Source: Archaeoglobi archaeon (GTDB lineage: Archaea; Halobacteriota; Archaeoglobi; Archaeoglobales; Archaeoglobaceae). From it: a stretch of DNA of 37,534 nucleotides. The position numbers and the translations under genes are program-made. The notes under the pieces were generated by a model, which saw nothing but the letters and a program-made list of their open reading frames with translations, was not told the DNA's origin and ran no database searches. The stretch spans positions 1-37,534 of the forward strand of contig QNUZ01000003.1 of assembly GCA_004347865.1 (NCBI GenBank). The letters run 5' to 3'. Positions 1 through 7,890 of this stretch are shown one piece after another (position 1 is the first letter of the stretch; every line of letters begins with the position of its first letter).

Positions 1-2
1 GC

Positions 3-323
3 TATGTCACGAAGGAGACTGCTGAAATACTGCTGCTCAAGGGATATATGGATGCAAGAAATCTTGCTATAAATGCAGGAATCCTGGAAAAGGAAGTCAT
101 GCCCGATCTCTTGATAAAGGCACATGCTCAAATGCTCACTCTCGCCTCTTTATTGCCGCCTGAAGCTCTTGATGATGAGTTAAAAGCTCTCGTTAAGGGA
201 GGAGAGGCCAGACAGCCAGAAAAGGTAGAAGAAAAGAAGGAGGAGGAAAAGAAAGAAGAGGAGAAAGAAGAGGATAAAAAGGAGGAGGAAGCCATAGAGG
301 GGCTTGCTTCTTTATTTGGATAG
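3..323 (+). CDS. rpl10: Large ribosomal subunit protein L10 (acidic stalk P0), C-terminal part
   Basis: Partial gene: the frame is open from base 3 and the 5' end lies outside the window. L10/P0 anchors the L12 dimers of the ribosomal stalk on the large subunit. The visible 106 residues contain a stretch of the L12-binding helical region, then a long Lys/Glu-rich charged hinge, then the tail EEAIEGLASLFG. The same tail pattern closes the next gene (EEAVEGLAALFG); in archaea this shared hydrophobic tail recruits translation factors. The stop is followed at 323-329 by the ribosome binding site of L12, so the two are cotranscribed. Identification is firm from tail and context. Confidence 0.93.
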   Translation, partial: YVTKETAEILLLKGYMDARNLAINAGILEKEVMPDLLIKAHAQMLTLASLLPPEALDDELKALVKGGEARQPEKVEEKKEEEKKEEEKEEDKKEEEAIEGLASLFG

Positions 324-335
324 GAGGTGTTGAAG

Positions 336-650
336 ATGGAGTATATATATGCAGCTTTGTTGTTGCATTCCGCTGGAAAGGCCATCAATGAGGATAACGT
401 GAAAGCGGTTCTTCAGGCTGCAGGGGTTGCCGTGAACGAGGCAAGGGTTAAGGCATTGGTTGCGGCCCTTGAAGGCGTAAATATAAGTGAGGCTCTGCAG
501 AAAACAGCAATGCCAGTGATTGCTCCAGGAGCCGCTCAGCCTCCTGCTCCTGCGGAGAAGAAGGAGGAGAAGAAAGAAGAGAAGAAGAAGGAGGAAGAGG
601 AAAAGAAAGAGGAGGAAGCTGTAGAGGGTCTTGCAGCATTATTCGGCTAA
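336..650 (+). CDS. rpl12: Large ribosomal subunit protein L12 (archaeal P1/L12p)
   Basis: Protein of 104 residues. It forms dimers that bind L10 and builds the mobile stalk that recruits GTPase factors. The N-terminal MEYIYAALLLHSAGKAINED dimerisation domain is typical of archaeal L12. It is followed by an Ala/Pro linker, a Lys/Glu-rich hinge and the tail GLAALFG. The frame is open further upstream (GTG 327, TTG 330), but ATG 336 is preferred: a GGAGGTG ribosome binding site sits at 323-329 and the family begins MEYIYAAL. It lies 12 bases behind L10. Confidence 0.95.
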   Translation: MEYIYAALLLHSAGKAINEDNVKAVLQAAGVAVNEARVKALVAALEGVNISEALQKTAMPVIAPGAAQPPAPAEKKEEKKEEKKKEEEEKKEEEAVEGLAALFG

Positions 651-676
651 ATATTTTTTAGAATTTTTTAGATAGA
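645..676 (+). terminator. T-rich transcription terminator after the stalk genes
   Basis: Two T runs (TATTTTTTAG and AATTTTTTAG) follow the L12 stop without a stem-loop. This is the usual archaeal oligo-T termination signal at the end of a highly expressed operon. Confidence 0.5.
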
Positions 677-829
677 TTAAATTTCTCATTTAAGATTTTG
701 TATTTATATTCGATTTGCATAAATTGTCTTCGCAACATCGTGCTGATGACCCCCACATTATTTACCCTTCTCAAGACTAGGGACATCATTACAGCCCAAA
801 AGTCCAAAAGCTCGTTTCTTATGGAACTT

Positions 830-850
830 CGACCGAAAAGTATATATATA
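830..850 (+). promoter_or_regulatory. Histone gene promoter (BRE plus TATA box)
   Basis: The purine-rich CGACCGAAAAG at 830-840 directly precedes TATATATATA at 841-850, a textbook BRE/TATA pair. Transcription should begin near 870, giving a short leader with a strong ribosome binding site AAGGAGGTGG at 881-890. The rest of the 651-895 gap shows no gene I would support. Confidence 0.75.
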
Positions 851-895
851 CCTAATACTAAATTTCATAGCGAAAGGAGAAAGGAGGTGGGTTGA

Positions 896-1099
896 ATGGC
901 CGAACTGCCTATGGCACCAGTTGATAGATTGATTAGGAAGGCTGGTGCTGAAAGGGTAAGTGCGGATGCAGTTGAGAAGATGGTCGAAGTACTCGAAGAC
1001 TACGCAGTCCAGGTTGCAAAGAAGGCTGTGGACATTGCAAAACACTCTGGAAGGAAGACCGTTACAGCAGATGACATAAAGCTCGCAACCTCGATGTAA
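896..1099 (+). CDS. Archaeal histone (HMf family)
   Basis: Protein of 67 residues, the usual length for an archaeal histone, which wraps DNA as dimers and longer multimers. The whole chain is one histone fold: MAELPMAPVDRLIRKAGAER (helix 1), a long central helix around VEKMVEVLEDYAVQVAKKA, and the helix 3 signature GRKTVTADDIKLA. It has no tails. The start is fixed by the strong ribosome binding site and by the conserved N-terminus. It sits between the stalk genes and pgi, the order I recall from A. fulgidus. Confidence 0.97.
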   Translation: MAELPMAPVDRLIRKAGAERVSADAVEKMVEVLEDYAVQVAKKAVDIAKHSGRKTVTADDIKLATSM

Positions 1100-1124
1100 A
1101 GGAGATAGAGTACTAAAATTATTA

Positions 1125-1823
1125 CTAATTTTTTAAATATTTTTTGAAAAGATTGTAGTGCTTTTCTGGTGCTATCAGAAACTCAAGCTTTTCTATTTCA
1201 TCAACAAAATAGTACATCTCCTCCTCCTGATTATCGAATGGCTCTAAAAACCTTATTTCCGGAACTGCGGTGTAGTTTCCATTTTTGACCCATTCATGGT
1301 CTATGTAGTAGTAGCATGCTCCCCTTAGCCTAGTATACGGGTCATAAATTGAATTAAAGTCTCTACAAACCCAGTTAGAGGTCAAAAGCACTTTTTTTGT
1401 CGGATTTATGGTTACATGACCGCAACCAGGGGGAACTATAATTAGGTCGCCTTTTTCGGCTTCAATAGCTATGCAATCCACCAACTTTTCCCCCTCTCTT
1501 CTTTGGATAACAAAAATCGCTTTCCCTTCAAGGACTTGATATATTTCTGGATAAGTAAGCCCAGCGGAGTTCGTTGGGTGATAATGACCGTAGGTTTTTA
1601 CGCTCTCACCGCCAATCTCAGCTGGAGGAATTATCGTGAAGTCGTATCTAAGCCTGGCATCCAAAATTTTCCTCTTGTCTTCTTCCGATTCATAAATGTC
1701 TCTGAACATATAATAAGCATCAAAGTCTCCCTTAAGCTTATCCGGACAGGCTAAAACCGGTTTCAGATCGCTTGCCCTTCTTATCTCCGCCCTGAAAAGA
1801 AACTCACCAAACTGGTATTCCAT
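1125..1823 (-). CDS. pgiA: Glucose-6-phosphate isomerase, archaeal cupin type
   Basis: Interconverts glucose-6-phosphate and fructose-6-phosphate with a metal-dependent cupin barrel unrelated to bacterial Pgi. The metal and substrate site is visible: GHYHP at residues 79-83 (His80, His82), Glu93 in YPEIYQ, and His136 in PPGCGHVTIN. At 232 residues it is longer than the roughly 190-residue Pyrococcus and Thermococcus enzymes; the extra length is mostly C-terminal after the cupin core. A TATA-like TTTTAATATT on the minus strand is centred about 23 bases before the ATG, which suggests a leaderless message. The gene runs opposite to the histone. Confidence 0.9.
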   Translation of the reverse strand: MEYQFGEFLFRAEIRRASDLKPVLACPDKLKGDFDAYYMFRDIYESEEDKRKILDARLRYDFTIIPPAEIGGESVKTYGHYHPTNSAGLTYPEIYQVLEGKAIFVIQRREGEKLVDCIAIEAEKGDLIIVPPGCGHVTINPTKKVLLTSNWVCRDFNSIYDPYTRLRGACYYYIDHEWVKNGNYTAVPEIRFLEPFDNQEEEMYYFVDEIEKLEFLIAPEKHYNLFKKYLKN

Positions 1824-1898
1824 GGGAGGAATAGATTGAGAATATTAAAATTTTTTGGATTAAGTTTGGATTAAGAAAAAGAATTTCAAGCTAATTTT

Positions 1899-2927
1899 TT
1901 AGACAATCTTTTCCTTTACAAGCAGCTCAGCATTCAATATACTCGCCCCTGCCGCTCCGCGAATGGTGTTGTGTCCGAGAACTATGTACTTTATGCCCCA
2001 TGCATCCTTCCTAATCCTACCAACTACAACGCTCATTCCTTTTCCCGTATCTCTGTCGAGTCTCGGCTGCGGCCGATCCACTTCATTTCTGATTACGATT
2101 ACCTTTTCCGGTGAAGAGGGTAGATCCAGCGGCTTGAGAGAGTCAAATGCCCCCTTAACTTCTTCTACCGTAACATCTCGCTCGAATTCTACCCAAACGG
2201 CTTCTGTATGCCCATCTATAACTGGAACCCGATGGCACGAAGCGGAGATCCTGAACTTGGCAAACTCAATTCTATCACCCTTAAAAGATCCCAGCATTTT
2301 AAGTGGTTCACTTTCACACTTCTCTTCCTCATTCTTGATGAATGGGATTATGTTGTCCGTTATAGCCAAGGAAGGCACTCCAGGATAACCAGCGCCGCTC
2401 AAAGCCTGCATCGATGCAATCCTCACACTCTTCAATCCAAAATCCATCAGTGGCTTTAGAGTGATAACGAACATCGTGCTCGTGCAGTTCGGATTCGTGA
2501 CTATAAACCCATCCCACTTCCTCCTCCTTTTCTGCACTTCAATTAGTCCTATGTGGTCTGCATTCACCTCCGGAATCACGAGGGGGACATCTTCCTCCAT
2601 TCTAAATGCTGAAGCATTGCTCGAAACGGCAAATCCAGCTTCCGCAAACTTCGGTTCGACTTCTTTTGCGATATCCGCTGGAAGGGCTGAGAATACTATG
2701 TCAGCATCTACGTATCTCGGATCAAGCGGAACCATTTCAACGTCTTTTGCGTACTCAGGTAGGTTTGCAGAAACTATCCACTCAACTTCACTTCCATATT
2801 TCTTCCCAATCCTTCTTTCGGATGCCGCAAGGCTCTTTACTCTGAACCAAGGGTGATTTTCAAGTAGCTGAACGAACTTCTGCCCGACCATTCCCGTGGC
2901 ACCTAGGACGCAGACGCTGTAGTGCAT
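1899..2927 (-). CDS. asd: Aspartate-semialdehyde dehydrogenase
   Basis: Reduces aspartyl phosphate to aspartate semialdehyde, the branch point to lysine, threonine and methionine. The 342 residues fit the archaeal enzyme. A Rossmann motif LGATGMVGQKF opens the protein. The catalytic cysteine is Cys148 in NPNCTS and the acid/base histidine is His240 in RVPVIDGHT. The tail has the expected AGASILNAELL. TTTTTAATA on the minus strand is centred 25 bases before the ATG, so the message is probably leaderless. A diaminopimelate epimerase further along the same strand supports a lysine pathway through diaminopimelate. Confidence 0.95.
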   Translation of the reverse strand: MHYSVCVLGATGMVGQKFVQLLENHPWFRVKSLAASERRIGKKYGSEVEWIVSANLPEYAKDVEMVPLDPRYVDADIVFSALPADIAKEVEPKFAEAGFAVSSNASAFRMEEDVPLVIPEVNADHIGLIEVQKRRRKWDGFIVTNPNCTSTMFVITLKPLMDFGLKSVRIASMQALSGAGYPGVPSLAITDNIIPFIKNEEEKCESEPLKMLGSFKGDRIEFAKFRISASCHRVPVIDGHTEAVWVEFERDVTVEEVKGAFDSLKPLDLPSSPEKVIVIRNEVDRPQPRLDRDTGKGMSVVVGRIRKDAWGIKYIVLGHNTIRGAAGASILNAELLVKEKIV

Positions 2928-2958
2928 GCACTGTAGAGTTCCGCGAGTATTAAAAACT

Positions 2959-3010
2959 TATTGAGATCACAACCGAAAGTCTCGCCCTCTAGTTCGGGGA
3001 GAGTTCAGGT
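2959..3010 (+). repeat. Candidate solo 3' end of an IS200/IS605-type tnpB element (relic)
   Basis: The gap between asd and the radical SAM gene contains CCGAAAGTCTCGCC (2973-2986) and ends GGGGAGAGTTCAG. The same order of motifs, CCGAAAGTC then YYGCC and a closing GGAGGTCAG, recurs in the much clearer relic at 14397-14558. Read in frame it gives a short TTESLAL-stop tail of the kind that closes TnpB proteins. The hairpin is degenerate. The assignment rests on similarity within the window and general familiarity with these ends. Confidence 0.38.
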
Positions 3011-3017
3011 AGATGGG

Positions 3018-4535
3018 TTAGTTCTTAGAAATTTTTAAGGTAGCAAGCTCTTTTGGTTTATGTTTTCTTTCCCATTCCTCTAGCGGGACTCCGAATTCTC
3101 TCTGGATTCTGTCGCGGTAAATCTCTGAAAGAACGTTGTAGGTGCAGAAGGGGATTATTCTACCATCTGGGGAACCGTAATGTATCAAACATCTCTCTAC
3201 TCGAGCCAGATCGTAGTTGTATAGATCTTGGAAGTGCATCATCGTAAGCAAAATCGATCTTCTGTGCCATTCATATAAAGCAAAGTAGCTGTGTTCCACC
3301 AGCACCTTGTAGAGCAACTTTGAGACGTCAAAACTCTTTGGGGCCTTTGAAAGGTCAAAAAACTTTCTTAGTTCCAGAAAACTCTTGAACAGCCTTAATT
3401 TCTTGAATCTGCTATTCTTGATAACTTCGGCTCTTTCGGCCATGTATTCAAGCAACCCTTCCGCATCGACGAACCTTGTTATCGGTATGAGCTTGTCACC
3501 TTCTGTGAAAACAGTGGTAACAGCCCCGCATGCGAAATGGCATGTGAAGGTGTATTGTGGGACCCCTGTGATAGCTTCCACAAACTGTGTTATTGGAAGA
3601 GAGCTTGGCATCGGATAAAAATCCTCTCGCGAAATCTCTCCGTTGGTTTGCTCTTCTATTGCTTTTATGCATCCTGGTATGGTTATTCTGTACTTTTTCA
3701 GGTCCTTTTTCGACATTTTTCCGATGAAGCTTACAGGCTGAACGCTCAAGGAGCGGACTATGTCGATATTTTTTGCTGCGAATCTCACCATGTCCCCCAG
3801 CTGGTGATCGTTAACGCTCCTTATTATAGTCGGCACGAGAACTAAGTCTAGTTGGGCTTTTCTGCAGTTCTCAAGAATATTTGGTATTTCTCTGTAATTT
3901 TTTGGGTTTGTTTTCTCATCCAATCCGTCGAACGAGAGGTAAATGGCATCAACTCCGGCTTTTTTAACCTCCTCCGCGAATTTTGGATCTTTTGCAAGTC
4001 TTATTCCGTTTGTGTTCAGCTGGAGATGCTTTATCCCTTCGCTTTTCACGGCTTTAATGATCTCTATCAGGTCATCCCTTAGAGCGGGCTCCCCCCCAGT
4101 CAGCTGAACTCCGTTGCATCCGATAGGCTTCAAATTCTTTGCTATTCTGACCATGCTTCTTATCTGTTCTATAGATGGCTCAAAAACATATCCGGAACGC
4201 TCAGCGTAGAAGAAGCAGTACCAGCACGCAAAATCGCACCTGTTGGTGACGACTATGTTCAGTAGAGCAGGATGATTTTTGTGATTGCTGCATATCCCGC
4301 AGCTGAAGGGACACTCTCTGAACTCAGTTAGCGGTTCAACCTTTTTGCCTTCAGAGGCAAATCTCATTGCTTTTTTAAACATTTCAGCGTCTTCCCAATA
4401 TACATCTGAGAATTCTCCATGTTCGGGGCAGCTTTTCTTGATCATGACTTGGTTATCCTCTTCGAAAACTTCCGCTTCAACGATCTTTAGGCATTCCGGA
4501 CAGAGCGATCTTGTTTTATAAATCAGATTAACCAT
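3018..4535 (-). CDS. tes: Radical SAM protein, probable tetraether lipid synthase (Tes)
   Basis: Tes joins the phytanyl chains of two archaeol-type lipids into membrane-spanning tetraethers by radical chemistry (family typified by MJ0619). The 505 residues show the features of that family. There is a rubredoxin-like N-terminal knuckle (Cys12, Cys15, Cys36). A second cysteine group CPFSCGIC lies at 75-82. The radical SAM cluster is CDFACWYC with Cys100, Cys104 and Cys107, followed by TGGEP at 146-150. Further cysteines near the middle (TCHFACGA) could bind an extra cluster. The gene has its own promoter: ATATATAT on the minus strand about 27 bases before the ATG, and GAGGGGAG just before the start. 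Older annotation would call it a generic radical SAM or MoaA-like protein. Confidence 0.78.
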   Translation of the reverse strand: MVNLIYKTRSLCPECLKIVEAEVFEEDNQVMIKKSCPEHGEFSDVYWEDAEMFKKAMRFASEGKKVEPLTEFRECPFSCGICSNHKNHPALLNIVVTNRCDFACWYCFFYAERSGYVFEPSIEQIRSMVRIAKNLKPIGCNGVQLTGGEPALRDDLIEIIKAVKSEGIKHLQLNTNGIRLAKDPKFAEEVKKAGVDAIYLSFDGLDEKTNPKNYREIPNILENCRKAQLDLVLVPTIIRSVNDHQLGDMVRFAAKNIDIVRSLSVQPVSFIGKMSKKDLKKYRITIPGCIKAIEEQTNGEISREDFYPMPSSLPITQFVEAITGVPQYTFTCHFACGAVTTVFTEGDKLIPITRFVDAEGLLEYMAERAEVIKNSRFKKLRLFKSFLELRKFFDLSKAPKSFDVSKLLYKVLVEHSYFALYEWHRRSILLTMMHFQDLYNYDLARVERCLIHYGSPDGRIIPFCTYNVLSEIYRDRIQREFGVPLEEWERKHKPKELATLKISKN

Positions 4536-4623
4536 CTCCCCTCAAGCTAGGGAAAGGCATATATATGTGTTACGCCCTGGCTATTACCTTGTAAAGGCAA
4601 TCTGTAATGAGGACGTTTTGCCT

Positions 4624-5358
4624 CTAGAGTTCCACGGGTTCGGATAAGATGTCACTTTCAAGCATCTTTTCGAAAAAATTTTTGTCTTTAAGAGTAGCTC
4701 TGGCTGCTGAAACCATCTTAGCTCCCGCCCCTATAACTCTCTCTCCGGATTTTATATCTACAAAGGAATTATTTCCGATCGTAAAACCGTGTTTCGAGAT
4801 TCTCTTGATCAAATAAAGATCGCAGTTTCCATTCGGAATCATAGCATCGATGTGCACGATCGAGCAACCTCTTTCGAAAAGCTTAACGCAGAGCTTTTCG
4901 TAGTCAATACCGTACCCCCCGCGAAGCTTAACCGCGGTTGTTGCAATCTTAGAAACCCTTTCAACTATTTCATACAGAACTTCGGGATTAAATAGAAGCC
5001 ATTCTCCGCACTTGGCTTGCACGAATTCGGGCTGTCTGCAGTGTGCGTTTATTTCAATAATACCACCGTAGCAGTCAGTGAGTTCTGCAGCTTCAGTATA
5101 GCCATCCATGGTTGAAGAACGCACGTTAACTGCAAAGTTCTTCTTTACCTTTTTCAATTCATTTTCAATTCCTTCTAGCGGATCTTCAAATACAAATTCC
5201 TTTCTTCCTCTGGCAACTGCCGCCTTAGCAGCCTCCATAGCACCTTTATCGGCGTTGAATCCCCCGAGAATTACAAGAGACGCTTTCTGTCTGTTGCAGA
5301 ATTCTGCATCGTTTATTCCAGCCATTGCAGAAAGAACAAGCCGATTATCAAATTTCAT
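4624..5358 (-). CDS. Dus/NifR3-like TIM-barrel protein, archaeal family
   Basis: Protein of 244 residues that looks like the archaeal TIM-barrel family distantly related to tRNA-dihydrouridine synthase and dihydroorotate dehydrogenase. Visible signs are MAGINDAEFC at the N-terminus, the mid-barrel GGIIEINAHCRQPEF (like the Dus active-site strand), VKLRGGYGIDYEKL, and the C-terminal phosphate or flavin-site stretch GAGAKMVSAARA. It is shorter than true Dus enzymes and lacks their tRNA-binding C-terminal domain, so I do not assign a reaction. It overlaps the end of dapF by 11 bases and is the last gene of the leuA-dapF operon. Confidence 0.72.
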   Translation of the reverse strand: MKFDNRLVLSAMAGINDAEFCNRQKASLVILGGFNADKGAMEAAKAAVARGRKEFVFEDPLEGIENELKKVKKNFAVNVRSSTMDGYTEAAELTDCYGGIIEINAHCRQPEFVQAKCGEWLLFNPEVLYEIVERVSKIATTAVKLRGGYGIDYEKLCVKLFERGCSIVHIDAMIPNGNCDLYLIKRISKHGFTIGNNSFVDIKSGERVIGAGAKMVSAARATLKDKNFFEKMLESDILSEPVEL

Positions 5359-6166
5359 ACTCCTTTAGTTCACCATCAAAGACTCTTGTCGCTGATCCAG
5401 TCATGAAGGCGGTCTCGCCTATCTCTATTTTTAGGACCCCTCCTTTCGTTACAACTTCGGCCTTTTCAGCAATTCCAAGCCTTTTTGCCACCGCGACAAC
5501 CGCGACACTACCGGTTCCACAGCTAAGGGTCTCATTTTCCACCCCGCGCTCGTAAGTTCTGACGTAAAATCTGCTACCGTCGTATTTTGCGAAGTTCACA
5601 TTTGTGCCTTCAGGAAAAACATCCAGAAACCTTATCCTTTTTCCCAGATCCACAACATCAAGATCCAAGCTCTCAACAAAAATTACGACGTGTGGAACCC
5701 CGGTATTTACGGCATAAAGCTTTAAATTTTTGCCATTTGCATTGAAATTGTAACCCCAAATTTCCCTCGTGGCCGGAATCTTTGCGGCATTGAATTCAGG
5801 CTTACCCATATCCACTTTTACCCACCATTTTCCGTCGAAGTAGACTTCAAGCTCTTTTATTCCGGCAAGTGTTTCAGCTTTTAGCCTATTTCCAGCATAG
5901 CCCTCTTCGACCAAGTATCTTGAAAAACACCTGATTCCATTGCCGCACATTTTAGCCTCGCTTCCGTCTGGATTAAAAAATCTGAATTTTGCATCAGCAA
6001 TTTCGGATGGCTGCACGAAGATCACACCATCAGCTCCAACACCGAAGTTTCTGTTGCAGAGCCACCTAGCGAATCCCGCCTTCTTCTCCTCAGGAACCAA
6101 AATTCTATGGAACTCATCTATGAGCACAAAGTCGTTGCCGTTTCCGTGCATTTTCGAGAACTTCAT
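5348..6166 (-). CDS. dapF: Diaminopimelate epimerase
   Basis: Converts LL- to meso-diaminopimelate with two cysteines acting as acid and base, in lysine biosynthesis. Both are present: Cys74 in KMCGNGIRC and Cys216 in ETLSCGTGSVAV. The N-terminus KMHGNGNDFVLID is diagnostic. At 272 residues it is of normal length. It overlaps the upstream synthase gene by 4 bases (6163-6166) and the downstream TIM-barrel gene by 11, so the three are translated as a coupled unit. Confidence 0.95.
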   Translation of the reverse strand: MKFSKMHGNGNDFVLIDEFHRILVPEEKKAGFARWLCNRNFGVGADGVIFVQPSEIADAKFRFFNPDGSEAKMCGNGIRCFSRYLVEEGYAGNRLKAETLAGIKELEVYFDGKWWVKVDMGKPEFNAAKIPATREIWGYNFNANGKNLKLYAVNTGVPHVVIFVESLDLDVVDLGKRIRFLDVFPEGTNVNFAKYDGSRFYVRTYERGVENETLSCGTGSVAVVAVAKRLGIAEKAEVVTKGGVLKIEIGETAFMTGSATRVFDGELKEYEI

Positions 6167-7668
6167 AACCCTCCCTTTTTCCTTCTTATTAATAGCAAAT
6201 AGTTGGCGGCATTTATCACAGCATCGAATGATGCCATTACAATGTCCTGTGCTGCCCCTCTTGAGGTGAATATGTTGCCTTGGTCGTCCTCAACTGTGAC
6301 GTAAACCTCTGCTATTGCATCGCTACCGCCGCTAATAGCATCAAGCCTGAATTCCCTAATGTGCATCACTCCTCCAACTAACTGCATTACAGCCTTTAGA
6401 GAAGCATCCACTGGGCCAACACCAATCGCAGAGGTAACTTTTCTCTCTCCAAGAACCTCTGCATTTATAACTGCGGTTGGGGTTATTTTGTTTCCAGTTA
6501 TAACCGTTATTTCATCTACGGTTATTACTTTCTCCTCCCTCTTCAGTTCTCCGAGCATTATTTCCGTTATAGTGAATAAGTCCCGGTCTGTGACTCTCTT
6601 CCCTTTATCCCCCATTTCCTTGACCTTTTCAAAGATCTTGTTCAGAGTTTCATCGTCGACCGTATAGCCAGCATCTTCTAGGATTTTCTTTATCTGGTGT
6701 CTTCCGGCGTGTTTTCCTATCACGATCCTTCTACGGTGACCAACCATTTCGGGTTTCAGTACACCAGGTTCGAAAGTTGACGCCTCCTTTATAACTCCGT
6801 GCGCATGGATTCCGCTTTCATGGCTGAAGGCATTTTCCCCGATTATTGGTGTGTTTGGCGGCATTTTGACGCCAGTAAGCCTTTCAACGAGCTTTGAAGT
6901 GTCGAAGAGCAGCTCAGTTTTTATGTTCGTCTTAATGCCTTCCAGCGAGTGCAGAATCATAACAACCTGCTCAAGACTTGCATTCCCAGCTCTCTCGCCT
7001 ACTCCGTTAACAGTAACCTGCACTTCGTCAGCCCCGGCCATCACAGCCACATAGCTGTTTGCAACAGCCAGCCCGAAATCATTGTGGCAGTGAACATCCA
7101 GCATCACTTTTATATCTTCTCTAAGCTTTTTTACGAGTTCGTAGAATTTGAATGGAGTAGCAACACCAACGGTGTCTGGAATGTTTATTATGTCCACCCC
7201 TGCACCCTCAACTGCCTTGTAAATTTTCTCAAGGTATTCGAACTCAGTTCTTGTCGCATCCATTGCTGAAAACATGCATTTTAGTCCGTGGGATTTTACG
7301 TATTCCACGCATTCAACGGATTTATCTATGATCTCCTCTCTGCTGATCTTTATCGTGTGTTCCACTTGAATTTTCGATGTTGGCGTGAAAACGTGGATCA
7401 TGTCAACGCCAGCATCTATTGCCGAATCGATGTCTTCCTTGACTATTCTTGCGAGTCCGCATATTTCTGAATTTAAACCGAGAGACGATATTTCCTTAAC
7501 TGCATCGAATTCGCCTTTTGAAATTGCAGGAAAACCAGCCTCTATAACGTCAACCCCAAGTCTGTCAAGAGCTCTCGCAATTTGAACCTTGTAAACAGGA
7601 GGAAGGGATACCCCTGGCATCTGTTCTCCATCTCTGAGAGTAGTATCGAATATTCTTATTGTTTTCAT
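6163..7668 (-). CDS. leuA: 2-isopropylmalate synthase / (R)-citramalate synthase family
   Basis: Condenses acetyl-CoA with a 2-oxo acid: 2-oxoisovalerate (LeuA, leucine) or pyruvate (CimA, isoleucine). Of its 501 residues the N-terminal DRE-TIM barrel opens with FDTTLRDGEQMPGVSL; the metal ligands HCHNDFG and NGVGERAGNASLE follow. The linker is HESGIHAHG. A C-terminal regulatory domain (from about residue 385) ends in SGGSDAIAEVYV and RGAAQDIVMASFDA. The strand motif INIPDTVGVATP is closer to LeuA as I know it, but archaeal CimA is so similar that the substrate cannot be settled here. It is first in the operon and divergent from the biotin carboxylase gene, an arrangement I recall for AF0219/AF0220 in A. 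fulgidus. Confidence 0.88.
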   Translation of the reverse strand: MKTIRIFDTTLRDGEQMPGVSLPPVYKVQIARALDRLGVDVIEAGFPAISKGEFDAVKEISSLGLNSEICGLARIVKEDIDSAIDAGVDMIHVFTPTSKIQVEHTIKISREEIIDKSVECVEYVKSHGLKCMFSAMDATRTEFEYLEKIYKAVEGAGVDIINIPDTVGVATPFKFYELVKKLREDIKVMLDVHCHNDFGLAVANSYVAVMAGADEVQVTVNGVGERAGNASLEQVVMILHSLEGIKTNIKTELLFDTSKLVERLTGVKMPPNTPIIGENAFSHESGIHAHGVIKEASTFEPGVLKPEMVGHRRRIVIGKHAGRHQIKKILEDAGYTVDDETLNKIFEKVKEMGDKGKRVTDRDLFTITEIMLGELKREEKVITVDEITVITGNKITPTAVINAEVLGERKVTSAIGVGPVDASLKAVMQLVGGVMHIREFRLDAISGGSDAIAEVYVTVEDDQGNIFTSRGAAQDIVMASFDAVINAANYLLLIRRKKGGL

Positions 7669-7858
7669 CGAAAACCCTTTGCCAACGGATCTAAATTGTT
7701 TTCGGTAAATTTTGACTTAAAAATTCACAGCACACGGCGAGGTAGCTTTTTCAATTACCATTGATCATACAGTTTTTCTGGTGGAATACAAAGAAAGTAC
7801 GTATACTAAAGCGAAAATTTGACGAATTCTGTATTTTATTGCCTCTTTTTTAAGAAAA

Positions 7859-7867
7859 ATTTAAAAA
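7859..7867 (+). promoter_or_regulatory. TATA box of the biotin carboxylase gene
   Basis: TTTAAAAAG is centred about 27 bases before ATG 7891 and no clear ribosome binding site lies between, so a leaderless message is likely. The divergent leuA promoter must lie in the same 222-base gap (7669-7890), which otherwise holds only AT-rich sequence. Confidence 0.55.
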
Positions 7868-7890
7868 GCTTTTCGATTGATGAGCGCTGA

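Noticed and set aside
128..639. Ser/Phe/Pro-rich frames opposite the L10 and L12 acidic tails
   Set aside because: They are antisense shadows of the Lys/Glu repeats.
741..752. TGATGA resembling a C box of a C/D guide RNA
   Set aside because: No D box CTGA follows within the usual 60 bases, and no C'/D' pair is present.
698..895. Open frame of 65 codons between L12 and the histone gene
   Set aside because: It spans the histone BRE/TATA box and ribosome binding site, has no recognisable protein features and no start signal of its own.
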